A stretch of 64,000 nucleotides of DNA from Panagrolaimus kolymaensis (Eukaryota > Nematoda > Chromadorea > Rhabditida > Panagrolaimidae). Where the stretch lies: NCBI GenBank assembly GCA_028622995.1, contig JAJQJQ010000013.1:1984001-2048000 (forward strand). The letters are read 5' to 3'. Positions 23,371-35,907 of this stretch are shown piece after piece (positions within the stretch are counted from its first letter, which is position 1; each line of letters starts with the position of its first letter). Made by a program: the position numbers and the translations under genes. Below the pieces are notes generated by a model. The model did no database searches. It had not been told where the DNA came from and saw only the letters and a program-made list of their open reading frames with translations.

Positions 23371-23521
23371 TGATGAGGTGGAGGTGGTGGGAGCGCTAAG
23401 CATTTGCTCACTTTTCTCGGTGACCCAAATTTTTATGGGAATTTGGAAATTGGCTGGAACTCGACCCCAGAATAGAATCGAATATGGAGAATTTTATGGT
23501 GCAGTTAGTTTTTTAATAAAG
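23371..23521 (+). other. isolated exon-like frame
   Basis: A 151-base block with a good acceptor (CTATTTTAG) and donor (AAG-GTATCT) encodes a hydrophobic segment GALSICSLFSVTQIFMGIWK followed by LAGTRPQNRIEYGEFYGAV. It looks like an exon of a membrane protein, but no partner exons were found nearby and I do not recognise the family. The rest of 22658-24105 holds nothing I can support. Confidence 0.35.
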
Positions 23522-24105
23522 GTATCTGGATCTCGAGATAAACGTGTTACAAATTTTTCGGAGACATTTTATTAGTTCAAAATTTTTTTTCAATCCAAAT
23601 ACGTAGATTTTTTTCTAAAAATTAATCTATTAAAAATAAATTTTAATTATCTCATTCATGTTGCAAAAAAGTTATATCCATATGACTGAAATTCAAAAGC
23701 TTTTCAAAATGGCGAAATAATTAATGCAGGTGAAAAAGGTTATTTAACTAAGTTTACTGAAGTTGTATTCATAAGTTTTTCGAATTTTAAGAGATTAGTA
23801 ATCGACCATGCCTACACTTTTGTTGATAGCCAAACTAATATGACTATGCTGCCTCTCGAATTTCTTATTATTAATATCAAAAATCTATCTTACATTATTT
23901 TATGTAACAAGAAAAATAAAATACGAAACGTGCAGGTGAAAAAGTTAAATGGCATAGATACCATATTCAAAACTTTTTTTTTTCGTGCATGCAAGTGTAT
24001 TTGACATTAAAGATATTTACTGAGAATAATATTTATTTGCCATTTAAACTCAACTTCAATTTTTTAATTATCAATTTTTCAAAGTTGAAGGATTAAATAA
24101 AAAAA

Positions 24106-25363
24106 ATGTCTTTCTTTTCTTTTGAAAAATGGAAAGATTTAAAATTTGGTGAAATTTATCATCCAACTTTGTCGAAATATGTTAGAATATTTAAGGGTTT
24201 TAATTTTGTTTTATCCATATTTTTCTATTCTTTCACGGCTGATGTAATTTTGAAAAAATCTACAAATCCAATGGGTTCCTTTAAAACTACAGTACTCATT
24301 CAATTAACCGCAAACATAATTTATGAAATTTTATTATTTTTATTTGATCCAAAGTGGTTGTTTCCTCTTCCAATGTGGAGTATTGATCCTTATTTTCCAA
24401 TTAAAAGTTGTTGGATTATTCATATTCTTGCTCTTTGGTTAATAAATATTATTGTTGGAGTTTTTGCAACTATTGTTTCATTATTTCAAAGGGTTATAGC
24501 TTTATTTTTTAATCAAAATAAATTATCAGCTCGATTTATTATTTTTAGTTATGTTCTTCCTTCCATTATTACTAGTGCTGCATTTACAAGTGGGTTCTTT
24601 AAATTTATGCAAAAAAAAATTATTTTTTTTAAATCAATTGAGTTTTTCTTACTCGTTTTAAAAAAAAAATTCAGTGAAATATTATATTTTATGTGGTTTT
24701 TATAATCCAATTTTTTATTGTTAGTTTCTTAATTTGAATTATTTAATTTTTTAGTACCGTTGTATATAATGGTCGGAAACGTTGATGAAACACAAAAGCT
24801 CTTGGAAGCTCAAATCCCTGCTCTATTTGAATTTTATCAAGAATTTCCAAGTACCATAGGGATGAGCCCTAATTCCAGCAATGTCCTACTTCTTATTTTT
24901 GTTAGTTTCATTATTTTATGGATTGGATTTTTTATTTTATCATTTATTATTTTAAATATTATTTTTATTTTACAACTTAAAAAAATAAGAAAGTTAATTA
25001 CAAAAGATACATACAAAATGCATCGAATGCTTCATAGGTAATTTAAATATTTTTTTTGTGTTAAGACGCTTTCATAAAAAATTATTATTATTATTTTTCA
25101 GAGCTTTAATGATGCAAATGGTTTTTGCTTCAGCTTTCATGTTTATTCCACTTTGTCTCATAATTATTCCATTTGTTTTACAACTTCGTAATGGAACTTT
25201 TTTTGCAACCCTTGCATATCCATTAAGTTCCATGCATATAATGTTCGAATGTTCAAGTTTATTATATTTTATTAAACCTTATCGAGAACATGTAAAAAAA
25301 ATTTTAAGAAAGAAAAATCTATCTATTAATTTGGTGCAAAATACTAATTTTACATTTTCATAA
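24106..25363 (+). CDS. serpentine 7TM chemoreceptor (Srh-like)
   Basis: Exons 24106-24589, 24755-25037 and 25102-25363 encode 342 residues in phase. The early part has the Srh pattern of a short N-terminus, helix 1, then a Lys-rich loop with NPMGSFKTTVLIQL before helix 2 and LFPLPMW. Helix 5 is followed by TYKMHRMLHRALMMQMVF, the typical Srh/Sri sequence leading into helix 6. The end is LYFIKPYREHVKKILRKK. All seven helices are present, so it should be a working ciliary chemoreceptor. Intron ends are standard GT-AG. Confidence 0.85.
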
Positions 25364-28300
25364 AAAATCTTTACAATGACGAATAAAATAAATGAAATCC
25401 ATAATGACAAACACTAGTTTATAGGAAAAGGGCAAGTCATGTCATAATTGAAACTTTTAAAGTATGATTTTTTGTATTAAAATATATTTATTTTGTTCAT
25501 TCTTTCGTCAATCATAAAAGCATGAAAGACGAAGAAAAATAATATGCTTGTTTAACTCAGAGAGAAAACCCTATGGATTCTATTCGATTTTCATTTTTTT
25601 TGCGCGCACCAAAAAGTAACCGCCACATACATTCATTTTTAAATACCGTCTGCCATCAATCACCCGGTAGTTGTCAGACATAGAAAAAAAATACATGCAT
25701 GCAGGAGGTCGGCCGCGGCCGTCGCGTAAAAGAAACAGACCTCCCCTTCCTTTTTCGATTTTTTTTCTTTTCTTATTTTTTTTTCTTCATTGCTACACTC
25801 TCTTTTTTTAGATTCAGATTTTTTTCTTCTACTTAAAAAAGGCCAGAAAATGACCACGTAAAAAAACACTTAAAGTAAATTTTCTTTTTTCAAGTTTTTA
25901 GTGTTCTTTTTTAAGAATTTTTTTGTTTGATATTTCTTTAATTCCTTCCATTCTGCCACCTGTCACTCATTTCGTTCCTTCTTCTTTCTTCTTTTTTCTG
26001 TTTCTTTTTTTTGATAGGCATGTTTCAAGTCGTTTCAATTACTTTCTTTCTTTGCGCGATAATAAAAAAGACATAGATAGATAAGAAGAAAAATGGAGAT
26101 GTAAAACAAGTAGTTTCGTTCCAATAATCAAATAAAGAAATGATGGTATCATAAAAATTTTATTTGATTTTTTTCTTTATACTTTTAATGGGCAATATTT
26201 ATATTTATTCATGGTTTTAATTTTGGTTTCTATTTTCCATTTTCTCGTTGTCATCGCCATAGTGACGACCAAAATGAATTTTTTTTGCTCAATTTCATCC
26301 TTGAAAATTTTGCATTTCCTGATTTATAAAAAATTTTTGAAACAAAAATGAAACACTTAAAAAGGCGTTTTAATCTTATTAATATTTTCTGTCTTTTTTT
26401 TTTTTGCAACACTTTTCTCTCTTTTTTCTCCCTCAAAGCTTGCTAATCCGCTAACGAGATAGGATGATGGAAAAAAATTTGAAAATAAAAAAACGTTTCG
26501 TCTAAAAAATGTTTTAATAAAAATGTAACGCTTTTTTTTCACTTTATTGGCAAAATATTGTATTTTTTCCTTCAAATATATGTATGTAAGCCACGAACAA
26601 AAAATAATCTCGAGAATGTCTCTTCCCTAAAATTTTAAGAAAGAAAAAACAACTTTTTTGCTTTAAAAAAAACGTTTATTAAATTTTTTTTCTTTGCGTT
26701 TTTTTGTCGTTTTTAACTTTTTCTTATTCACTTTTTTTAAAACTTGCCAGCCAACTAACAAAAAGATAGACAACAGACATCCAAGTTCGACGTTCTCTTT
26801 TCTTTTTTATTTGTTTCAAAAGGCTGAAATTATTTTCTAATTTTACACTTTTTTTGATCACGAGAAATTCAAATACATCGAAAGCTTTTGTTTTTTGTTT
26901 TGTTGCATTTTTTTGTTGCATTTTTTTTTGCTGGCTTAAATTTATCTTCGTTTTTCGGCAGCCATAAAAATATCGCATTATTTTACTTTATTTTTATCAC
27001 TTTTTTGCTAAAAAAAATTTCTTGATATAAAAAAAGCGCATTTCAACCAAAGATCAAGTAAAGCTAAATTATTCATTCATAATTTTTTTATTTATTGCCA
27101 CATTCATTTGTTGCAATATTTTTTTAACAACAATTCCCTTCAAAAAAAAAAGCTGTGCAAAATAAAAAATCATTCCTTGAGTATTTTAAATTTTTTTTTC
27201 AATGAATTGTTTTCTTTTCTATTTTTCTGAACCCTAAAATTTGTCTTCGATTGTGCCATAAAAAATATTTGCTGAACCTCTGCTCTTTGAAAAAAGTGTC
27301 ATTTTGTTAAACACAGGATATCCGATGCCAGACACGCCCGACACATTGAATGAAAAAAGAAACTTTTTCATTTGCTTGAAAAGTTTTTGGAAACAAAAAA
27401 AAATTGATATTTGATTTCTGCGCTTTCTTTATTATTTTTTTTCTTCAATCGCTAATTATTATATTTCGTCGTGATTTCTTTTTTTTTTCGTTTTTCTTCC
27501 ACAATTTTTTTGTTGCGACCTTTTTTTCTTCTTTGTTTGAAGAAAAAAAGGATGATGTTTACCCGTTATTTTTTTGTTTCTCTTCATTTCCTGAGAATCT
27601 GGCAAAAAAAAAATAGAAGCAAAAACATTTTTTTTTCTTTGCGCGCTTTGTTGCCATATTTCTTTTTTCTTTTTCCTAGTTAATGCCTTGATTTTTGTCT
27701 TTGTTCTTTTCGAAAAGAAAAATTTTTTTTTCTAGGCACATTAGTGCAAAAACGAAGAAAGAAAGTTTTAGCGAGTTTTTTAATATTGAAAAACAGAGAA
27801 GATTTTGACTTTTAGGTAAAAAAAAAAAAATTTATTTACACTTTTTTATGATTCATATTTTTACGCAAAAATATTGAAAGCTACCGTAGAATTCGAAGAA
27901 AATTTAAAAAAAAGTGCTTTTTTGTTTGTGGCTTGCAAATAAATTTCTTATATCTTCTTTTTTACTCCATAATTCAATTTTGTTTTTTTACTTCCTAAGT
28001 TGGAATTTTTGCTAATGAATAACACTCTTTTTCACAGCATGTTTTTTTTTACTTCCTCCGAGCATCTTGAAATCTTTGTTTTTCGCGCATGTAACTACAA
28101 CAAGGGATATATCGCAACACTTTTTTTTATTCATCTTTAGAAAGATGAGTGGATTATGAGGTTTCAAGCTTTTTTAAAACCATCTGCTTTTTTGTTCATG
28201 AAAACAAACCAAAATACGGTCAAATTTTTTGCATACATACATATTTTAAACCCACCACTTACATATATTATGAAAACTTAAATAAGGCATACCTTAACTT

Positions 28301-28950
28301 AGTTTTCAAAAGCATTTAAATGACGAAGAAAAAAAGACCAAAAACAATTGAGCTAATAAAATATGCAAATTCTCATTAGTTTAAAAAATAGAATGTTTTA
28401 ATTTCAGGTTGTATTCATATTTTTTTATTGTCCTTTGAAGAATTTTATATGTGTTTTTTGATTTTTGCTTTGGCACTTACTTAACTTTGAAAAAAAAACC
28501 ATTTTTGTTCGGGCCTCTTGCCTCTTCTGTATATATTTTTTTTGTTGTAGTTTTTTCTTTTTTGTTAATTTTTTTCTTGAATCAAAAAACATTATTTTAT
28601 TTAACAAAAAAAGATATTTTGATTTCATGCAATCGAATTGAAATTTAGAAGGAAAGGATTGTGTCCTTTCTTGTCCCATTTGAATAAAGACTTCCCACTG
28701 TGTTTTTTTCTTTATTCTTTTCTTTCTTTGTGGCTCGAACTATCTCACACACATGCAAAAAATAAAAATAAATCAAAGCGTGTCGAGTTTTTCGCGTTAT
28801 TATTTTTTTATTGTGACTGTCATTGGAGGAAGATAAAAAATGAATAAATTAGCCCCCCATGTGAATGCAATGATTCATATATCTTTAAAAAAACTGAAGA
28901 ATTAATTTCAGAACATTTATGGATGTATTTCTAAGTGCCTTGTTTTAATA
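25364..28950. other. 3.6-kb gene-free, T-rich stretch
   Basis: The plus strand is dominated by T and TTC/TTTC runs, especially 25740-28700. Open frames read as Phe/Leu/Ser or Lys/Arg strings and are compositional. One small GC-rich patch (GGTCGGCCGCGGCC) lies at 25708-25721. Low-complexity DNA; no gene, RNA gene or repeat family was recognised. Confidence 0.55.
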
Positions 28951-31900
28951 ATGGATATCGAGCTTCTTACATTTGATAAAAGCCATAATTTACATTATAA
29001 TGGTGAAGGAAGAATTAATTTCAAAAAAGCTGATCAAATTTTGATTATCGAATTGGAAAATAAAGGTTTAATTTTTTATTTAATTAAATGATTTCCATTT
29101 GAAGAGTTTTTTTATAGATGATATTTTCATTCCATTTCATCGTCAATTTATTCAAGTCAAAGTAAGATTTTTCATTTTCTTTTCTTTTTTTGAATTCTTT
29201 CCTTTTTAAACTTTTTTTGCGGCTTTTACAAAAAACAAAAAATGATTCCTTTTTTGACTTTTAGTCAGCGCTTTGTAATTAGCGAGTCATATGGTTTTTT
29301 CCATCCATCATTAGCATGCCATCAATCATAATAGCAAAATTATAATTTTTTGACAGTAATCCTCAGCGCTTCCGCGACATAAAAATTTCTCCCATTGTTT
29401 TTTTGTTGCTTAACTGAAAATATTCCCACGAGAAAAATGGATAATGAGAGAAAAAAAAAGGGGAAATTAGCTGACATTTAAAATTATTTCTTGGATTGAA
29501 TTTTTTGGTGCAGAATGATTTTTTAAACTCCAAAATGAAAAAATTTAAAAAAAAGCGGGTAAATTTTTTAAATATTTTTTGATAAATCAAAAGTATGGTC
29601 TTTTTGGCGGGGTTTTTATTTTGTTGTTGTTGCAAAGAGAGCCTTTATAATCTGATTAAATACCCTTTCATTAATTAAACATCTGTTACTATTTTTTTCC
29701 CTTTTTTTAGACTCTTTTGTGTATTGTTGCACCAAAGCAAACCAATGATATTATTTTAATTTTATCGTCTGAAACTTTATGCAAGGAAATACATGATTCC
29801 ATTTTTGAATGCAGAGTATGATTGAATTCTTAGAAAATTATAAGTAACATGCATATATTTTTTTTCAGATTTATAATGCTCCAGAAAATAGCCAACAACT
29901 TTTTAAAGATCGATTTTTATCATCTTTGCTTGATGGAATTCATGGATGTAATGAAAATGTGAATAATCGATTGAAAACTATTATCAAAGATTTAATCAGT
30001 TTACCTGGTTCCTTCTCTAGAGAGACCACAGAAATTCCTAATTTTTCAAAAGAACAACAACAGCAACAAAAAGTTGAAAATGAAATACTTATAAAAATGC
30101 CACTTAATGACGATAATAATCAATCATCATTGTCGAGATCTTCTTATTTAAACAATATTCCACCGATTGAGCAACATCAACAACAACAAGGAAGATTTTC
30201 AAGAAATAATAATGAAAATGTTATGCCTGTTGATATGAATTATCCATCATCATTGGCATATTTGATGAGTGATCCATGTGAAGAACAACAAAATTATATG
30301 AGGTCAGTAGTTAATTTGAATTATTAAAACAAATAAAAATGCAACAAAAAAAGACGTTTAAAAATAACTCATAAAGCCTCGTTTCACTTAACCGTTGCTT
30401 TTGGGAACTACATACTAACATCAGAGGAAAATCTTTATCTTTCTTAATTAATAAAATAATGGAATTTTTCTTCTTTTAATTTCGCGAGCATTTTTTAAAA
30501 TAGAATAAATCACAAAAAAATTTAAAATAAAAAATAATAATTTTTATAGTCAAACTCCTACAGAAACCAACTATCCCAGATTTCAAGGTGATGAATCCGA
30601 TAGTGAAACAATTATTGAAGATGAAAGCACCAATTCAACGTAAGTTTTTTTTCTCCCAGAAAAATAAAATGCAAATTAGATTAATCAAACTGATTTTAGA
30701 CCTCAGCCAAAGAGACGAAGACTGTCTATCCACCAAAGCGCTGTTGCAACACCCGAACGACCACCTATTGTTGTCCAACAACGGCCTGAATTTGAATCCC
30801 AAGAGAATACAGGCTTTAAATTATTGCAATTTTATTCGAATAGCCTCAATAATGCTCGACTTTCTATTTTTGCCACACCCGATAAAAACTTATGTTATGA
30901 ATTTTCTTTTGATCAAACGGCCAAAAGATTTTTCTGTGAAAGATGTCGTAAACTAAGACACAGAGTTTATGCGAATTTAATAATTCAACAAAATGGAAAT
31001 AAATCTGTTGAATTATCAAATATTGCTCATATTTGTGAACCAACGATATATCGACCATATTTTATTGAAACAAAAATGATTAAAGCTGATGGATTTAAAT
31101 TAATGGAAAATGATTCAAAGAAATTAATTATTTTTGAAAGAAATGCAAAAAACTATTGTCGAGTTTTATTGCAAAAGAAAAATGAAGAAACCGAATATGT
31201 ATGTAGAAAATGTCAAACACGTGGCTTAAAAGTTTTTGCTTTAATGTTTAAACACAGCGATGGAGAAAGATATCTTCAACTGGGACCAAATGATCATGTC
31301 TGCAATGCCGAACTTCGCTCGAAAGTTGAACCAAAAGAAAGCGTTTTAAAATCTCCAAGCCCAAGTTGCCGAAATGTAACACAAATGAATTTTCATTTTC
31401 CATCATCAAATTCCAATCAAATTCCGTCAACGTCGTCTACTTTTGATCCTCATGGGGAATTCAATTTCAATAGGAATGTTTTTGGTTTTAGTGGTGAATC
31501 CTCGGCTCAGATACATCCATCTTCGACATCTTTTCCAATGTCAAATTATATGTCAACTTTTGAGCCAAATAGCTTGCTTCCTATGTTTATACCTCCAAAC
31601 ATGAATCATCATCAAGCTCAAAACTTCGGTATGTCGTCGTCCACTTCTTTATTTCAAGATTCTCAAAACTATGAAATCCCGCAATCATTAAAACCCCGAC
31701 CGCCACAACCAACCCAATTGGCAAATGCTCCAAAAGTAGTAAATTTTGATTTTCCACGGGATCAATCACTCTCTTCAAATGGTCTAACTGTTCCACAAAA
31801 AGTATCATCAAACCCGGTAGCTAAAAATTTGCCAACTATTGAAGAACTTATCCAAATGTCAGCCAATATGTTTTTACCACGTCGTGAAAGTCCTCCTTCT

Positions 31901-33235
31901 TCGTTGTCTCATTCATCATCCAAACCAAATCAAAAAACATTTGGAATTCCAATAAATGATGATTTCTTCGATGATATTACCCCAAAAACTTTAAGATCAA
32001 CCATAAACCAAATTATTTCTAATCCTGAAGCATTTTTATATCATGAAGGTTCTGATGATATTCAGCCAAGTTCCTCATCCATATTTGATTACAATGAAAG
32101 TGAACCTGGTCCATCAAAATCTTCATATCGACAAAATATCGCGGCTCCGGTGTATGCTGGGGCTTCAAATAGCCAACTTCAATCCTTTCAATGCGAACCA
32201 AGTTCAGGTCCATCTGGAACTTCATCATCCCATCGTCTTCAAAACGCTTCCAATGCTTCAAATAATAATTCAACCAACAATCAATATGATTATTTTGAAA
32301 GTGAACCTGGTCCATCAAAAGTTGCATTGGAAAATCCTAAAACCACTGTGGTAAATTCACAAATTACAAGAAACCAATTTTACTATCATGAAACCACTGA
32401 TCATGGACCTTCACGGGTTTCAAACAATCGTGCTCCTCATGCAGCAACGCCATTCGAGCAACTACAAACTTCTGAGAATCAATATAATTTTGACCATGAA
32501 AGCTGCTCCCCAGGTCCTTCAAGGGGTTCGTACCACCATAATCCTCAAAACGCTTCTTCCATAGCTTTGGAACAATCAATCAGCCATTATAATAACCGCG
32601 AAAATGGGTCTAATCCATCACATTCTTCATCTCACTATCTTCAAAACTCAACAATAGGAGTTTCAAATAGCCTATATCAATATGATAAAAGTACAGCGGG
32701 TCCATCAAGGATTTCCACTCACAATCCTCAAAATAGATCCATGGCGGGTCAAACAACAACTTTTCCGAATCATGAAACTTCCCAACCGCCTTCTTCTCCT
32801 TTACCCCTGGATGATAACATCGTTCCAATGACCCGTTTCGAAATTCATGTAAAAACTAAAAATGGTAATCCTCGATATTATTTGCATTTATTTGATAATT
32901 TTGCTAAACATTTCTCTTACACTTATGCCTTTGATTCTCAAAGAAAGCAATTTTTATGTCAACAATGCCGAATTAAAGGCCAAAATATTTATGCAACTTT
33001 AATGAAAAAAGATTCAAATGAATTTTATATTTACATGGGGCTTGGAAGTCATCAATGCTCTTCAATGCTATATATTCCAAATCCAGATATTGATAGCAAA
33101 GTGGATATTCGTGATTTTTATGGTTTCCTTGGAAATTTTTATACTGACAAACGGCAACAACCAAAACAAAACCCACCAACAAAAAAAATTGATTTTAATC
33201 CCATGAATTTATTTGCTCCTGAAAGTGACGACTGA
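28951..33235 (+). CDS. zinc-module family gene 1 (N-terminal domain, three C-x2-C/H-x-C modules, GPS repeats)
   Basis: Exons 28951-29065, 29118-29161, 29711-29815, 29869-30302, 30550-30639 and 30700-33235 give 1107 residues. Residues 1-115 form the shared N-terminal domain (DIELLTFDKSHNLHY, DDIFIPFHRQFIQVK), possibly PH-like. Gln/Asn-rich sequence and PKRRRL (a likely nuclear signal) follow. Modules C-x2-C-x27-H-x-C start near residues 342 (CERC), 431 (CRKC) and 1015 (CQQC). Between modules 2 and 3 lies a ~460-residue Ser/Pro/Asn-rich region with repeats like ESEPGPSK. The end has IDFNPMNLFAPESDD. The modules recall FLYWCH/WRKY-GCM1 zinc folds. A 10-codon upstream ORF (28919-28948) ends two bases before the ATG. 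Function unknown; a DNA-binding nuclear role is inferred. Confidence 0.82.
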
Positions 33236-35647
33236 CTGACTTTTTTTAAAGGATTGATTTTGACCTTAAAATCTTTCGCACCTAAACACATCGAAGACCT
33301 CCTGCAGTTTTAGAAAATGGAGTGACAAATTTTGCGGAAGCAATAAATAAGTGTGAAAAAAAAATAATTTCACACTTATGCATTGTTGTAATCTCCTTCC
33401 TGTGCTGCTGCTTGTCGTCGTCTACTTATCCATTACCTGTCAGTTATTATATTATTGTACATATGTAAATCACTCATTCCTCGTTTTTTTTTGTCTTTTA
33501 CCTCATTCCTTAAAAAATTGCGCAATATAACGTATTTGTTTTTATTTTTTTACTGCCATTTGCCTTCGTTTGTTGTTTTTTTTAATAAATTCGAATAGTT
33601 TTTTAAATTTGTTAACAATAAAAAAAGCCATTTTAGTAATCGATAAAAAATAAAATTTTACAAAGCTTTGTTTTTCTCCATTCGTTCCGCTTATTTTTTT
33701 GTTTCAAACGTTATTTATAAAAAGAAGTGCCATGAAAGTTTAAAAATTACAGTTTTAAAAGAAAAACTAATGTTTAAAATGTGAGTCCAATTTGACGCGT
33801 AATAAAATTTTTTATCTTTGAGAAAAATGATTTTCTGCATAAATTAATTTCCCATCTTTGTTTTCATTTTTCTCCCTTCGTTCCCATGTTCAATGTGAGG
33901 AAGGAGAAACATGCGCGAAGAATGTGAAAATAAGAGAGGAGGAAGCAATACAATAACAAACAACGGTGGCACCAACATATTTTTCTCTCTCAAAACAATC
34001 GTCTTTTTTTGTCGTTTGTTTTTTTGGCTGTGTGTCATTCATTTTTTTTATGCTGGCTTTTCTTACATTTATTTTACGAACTTTAATAGTCTCAAAATCA
34101 TGCACATAATTTCCATTTATATCTTTTGCATTTTTTTTATCGGACAAAAACGACTTCAAAGGAATAGAGAAAAAGGTTGAGGTCAACAAAAAATACGGTA
34201 GCCACTCACATGCTTTCCTCGGCAAAAGTGAATGATAAAATCACTGAGAGAAAAAAATCTAAAAGCACTTTTTCCCTTTCTTAAAACCTTTTTAAAAAAA
34301 TGCGCACTTAGTTGCTTTGTTAAAAAAAAAAAGTTATGATTCATAGCTTTGTTTCTTCTTCTTCAAAGGATATTTTACTTTATTTGCTGCGCGCCAGGCA
34401 GGTTGCGTCAAATAAATAAATTTAAAAAAAATAGTATATTTTTTGCATGGCAAATTTGTGGCGTCTTTTTTTATTCAAAAATAATAAAAATAACTTGGTC
34501 CCTTTCTTTCAAAAAAAAGAAAAAAAAGAACAAAGGTTGACACCTCTGCTGAATTAAGTCTTCTTTCTTTTTTATAATTTAGCGCCATTAACCCTTATTT
34601 CTCACTTCGTTCGGAATAAAGAAGAAGAAAGAAACCATTTTTGTTTTTTGTTGCTCGTCTTTCCAACCAAAAACAACAACGACACATTTGTGTTTGTTGT
34701 TTGTTTCTTTGATAGTTTTTTGTTTTGGGATAAGAAAAAAAAAAAGAAGTGCAATAATATGTTCAAACTTTCTTCAACCAAGCTTCCACTTACTTACTTC
34801 TCTTTTTTTTTTAAAATCATATTCCTTTCTTTTTTTTGAGCGAACCAAATTCTTCTATTTTTCTACCTTTTTTTGTCATTCTCCGTTCACATATTTTTTC
34901 TTTCATTTTTTTCTTTATCCATTTTTTAAAAAAACGAATACCATCTTCCAACCACACACAAAACAAATGCTAGCTTATGTGATCCGCGTTTTTTTTGCTG
35001 CTTTGATATAAACCATTTTCTTCTTCTTGAAAAATAGGGATCGAAACATTGTCTTTAAAATGCGATGACAAATTTTTGTAAATGCCACATCATTCTTTTC
35101 TTCATCTTTTTTTTTGATTTTGAAATGATAGAAACTTTTTTCTTCGTGGCTTCGTTTCTGTTTTATATGTTTTTATGGTTTAATTTTTCTTTTCTTTCTC
35201 TTTTTTTCCTAGTATCATTTAATGTCCCCTGCTGTTTCTTTTTCTCCCTTTCTTTTTTTTGATCTGTGCGCACCATATTCATACTTACTCACTTTTTCTT
35301 TCAAAAAAGTGGACTTAAAAAATATGAAAGGAAAAGTGTGTGTACATTGTATGATTTCGCGCGCTTTTTTTAATTCATTAATAGAGAGGATTGCGGCATT
35401 GAGTTTCCTATTACAAAATCGTGTTCCTATGTGCTTCACCAATGTAAAGTATTGTTGCTACTCTTTCAATTCCGTTGTCATTGTGCGTTGCGTTTTCCGT
35501 GAATTATTCGGGATATCTCGTTTCCATGCTTCCACCTTATTTTCGACCATATCTTTTCTATTTTTCGTGTTCTTTTCTTTAGCCATTTAGCATGTAGAAT
35601 TTGTCATAATCTTCTCATCATATCTTTTGATATCTCAAATACAAGGA
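33236..35647. other. intergenic, T-rich
   Basis: After the 3' hairpin no gene is recognised; pyrimidine-rich low-complexity sequence like that upstream at 25-29 kb. Confidence 0.5.
33347..33379 (+). promoter_or_regulatory. 3' hairpin after zinc-module gene 1
   Basis: A perfect 12-bp stem, ATAAGTGTGAAA and its complement, encloses a 9-base A/T loop about 110 bases after the stop codon, beside AATAAATAA (33342-33350). It may lie in the 3' UTR or at the processing site. The structure is seen; the role is a guess. Confidence 0.4.
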
Positions 35648-35860
35648 CTTAGGGTCAGGGATGGAGAGAATTCCACTTCCGCTTCCCTCTTCCGCAGAAT
35701 TCCGCTTTTTTTACTTCCGCTTCCTTCCGCGTTGGACGGAAGTGGTTCTCCTGTTATAAAAAATCAGCTTCCTTCCGTTTACTTCTGCAATTCCATATTT
35801 TTCCCGGTTTTAATTCCTTCCGTTAAATTTTTTTTAATTCCGTCCATCTCTGCTTAGAGT
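35648..35860. mobile_element. short hAT-like MITE
   Basis: Ends CAGGGATGGAGAGAATT (35656 on) and its imperfect mirror ending CCATCTCTG (35852) are bordered by CTTAGGGT and CTTAGAGT, an 8-bp duplication with one mismatch. The inside is made of CTTCCGC/TTCCG repeats. No ORF. Confidence 0.7.
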
Positions 35861-35907
35861 TCATTACTATCCCTTTGTGTGAAGAACAATGCACGCTATT
35901 ATACTAT

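Noticed and set aside
34349..35590. Several hydrophobic ORFs between genes 1 and 2 of the zinc family
   Set aside because: Phe/Leu/Ser strings result from T-rich sequence on one strand; no splice structure or motif.
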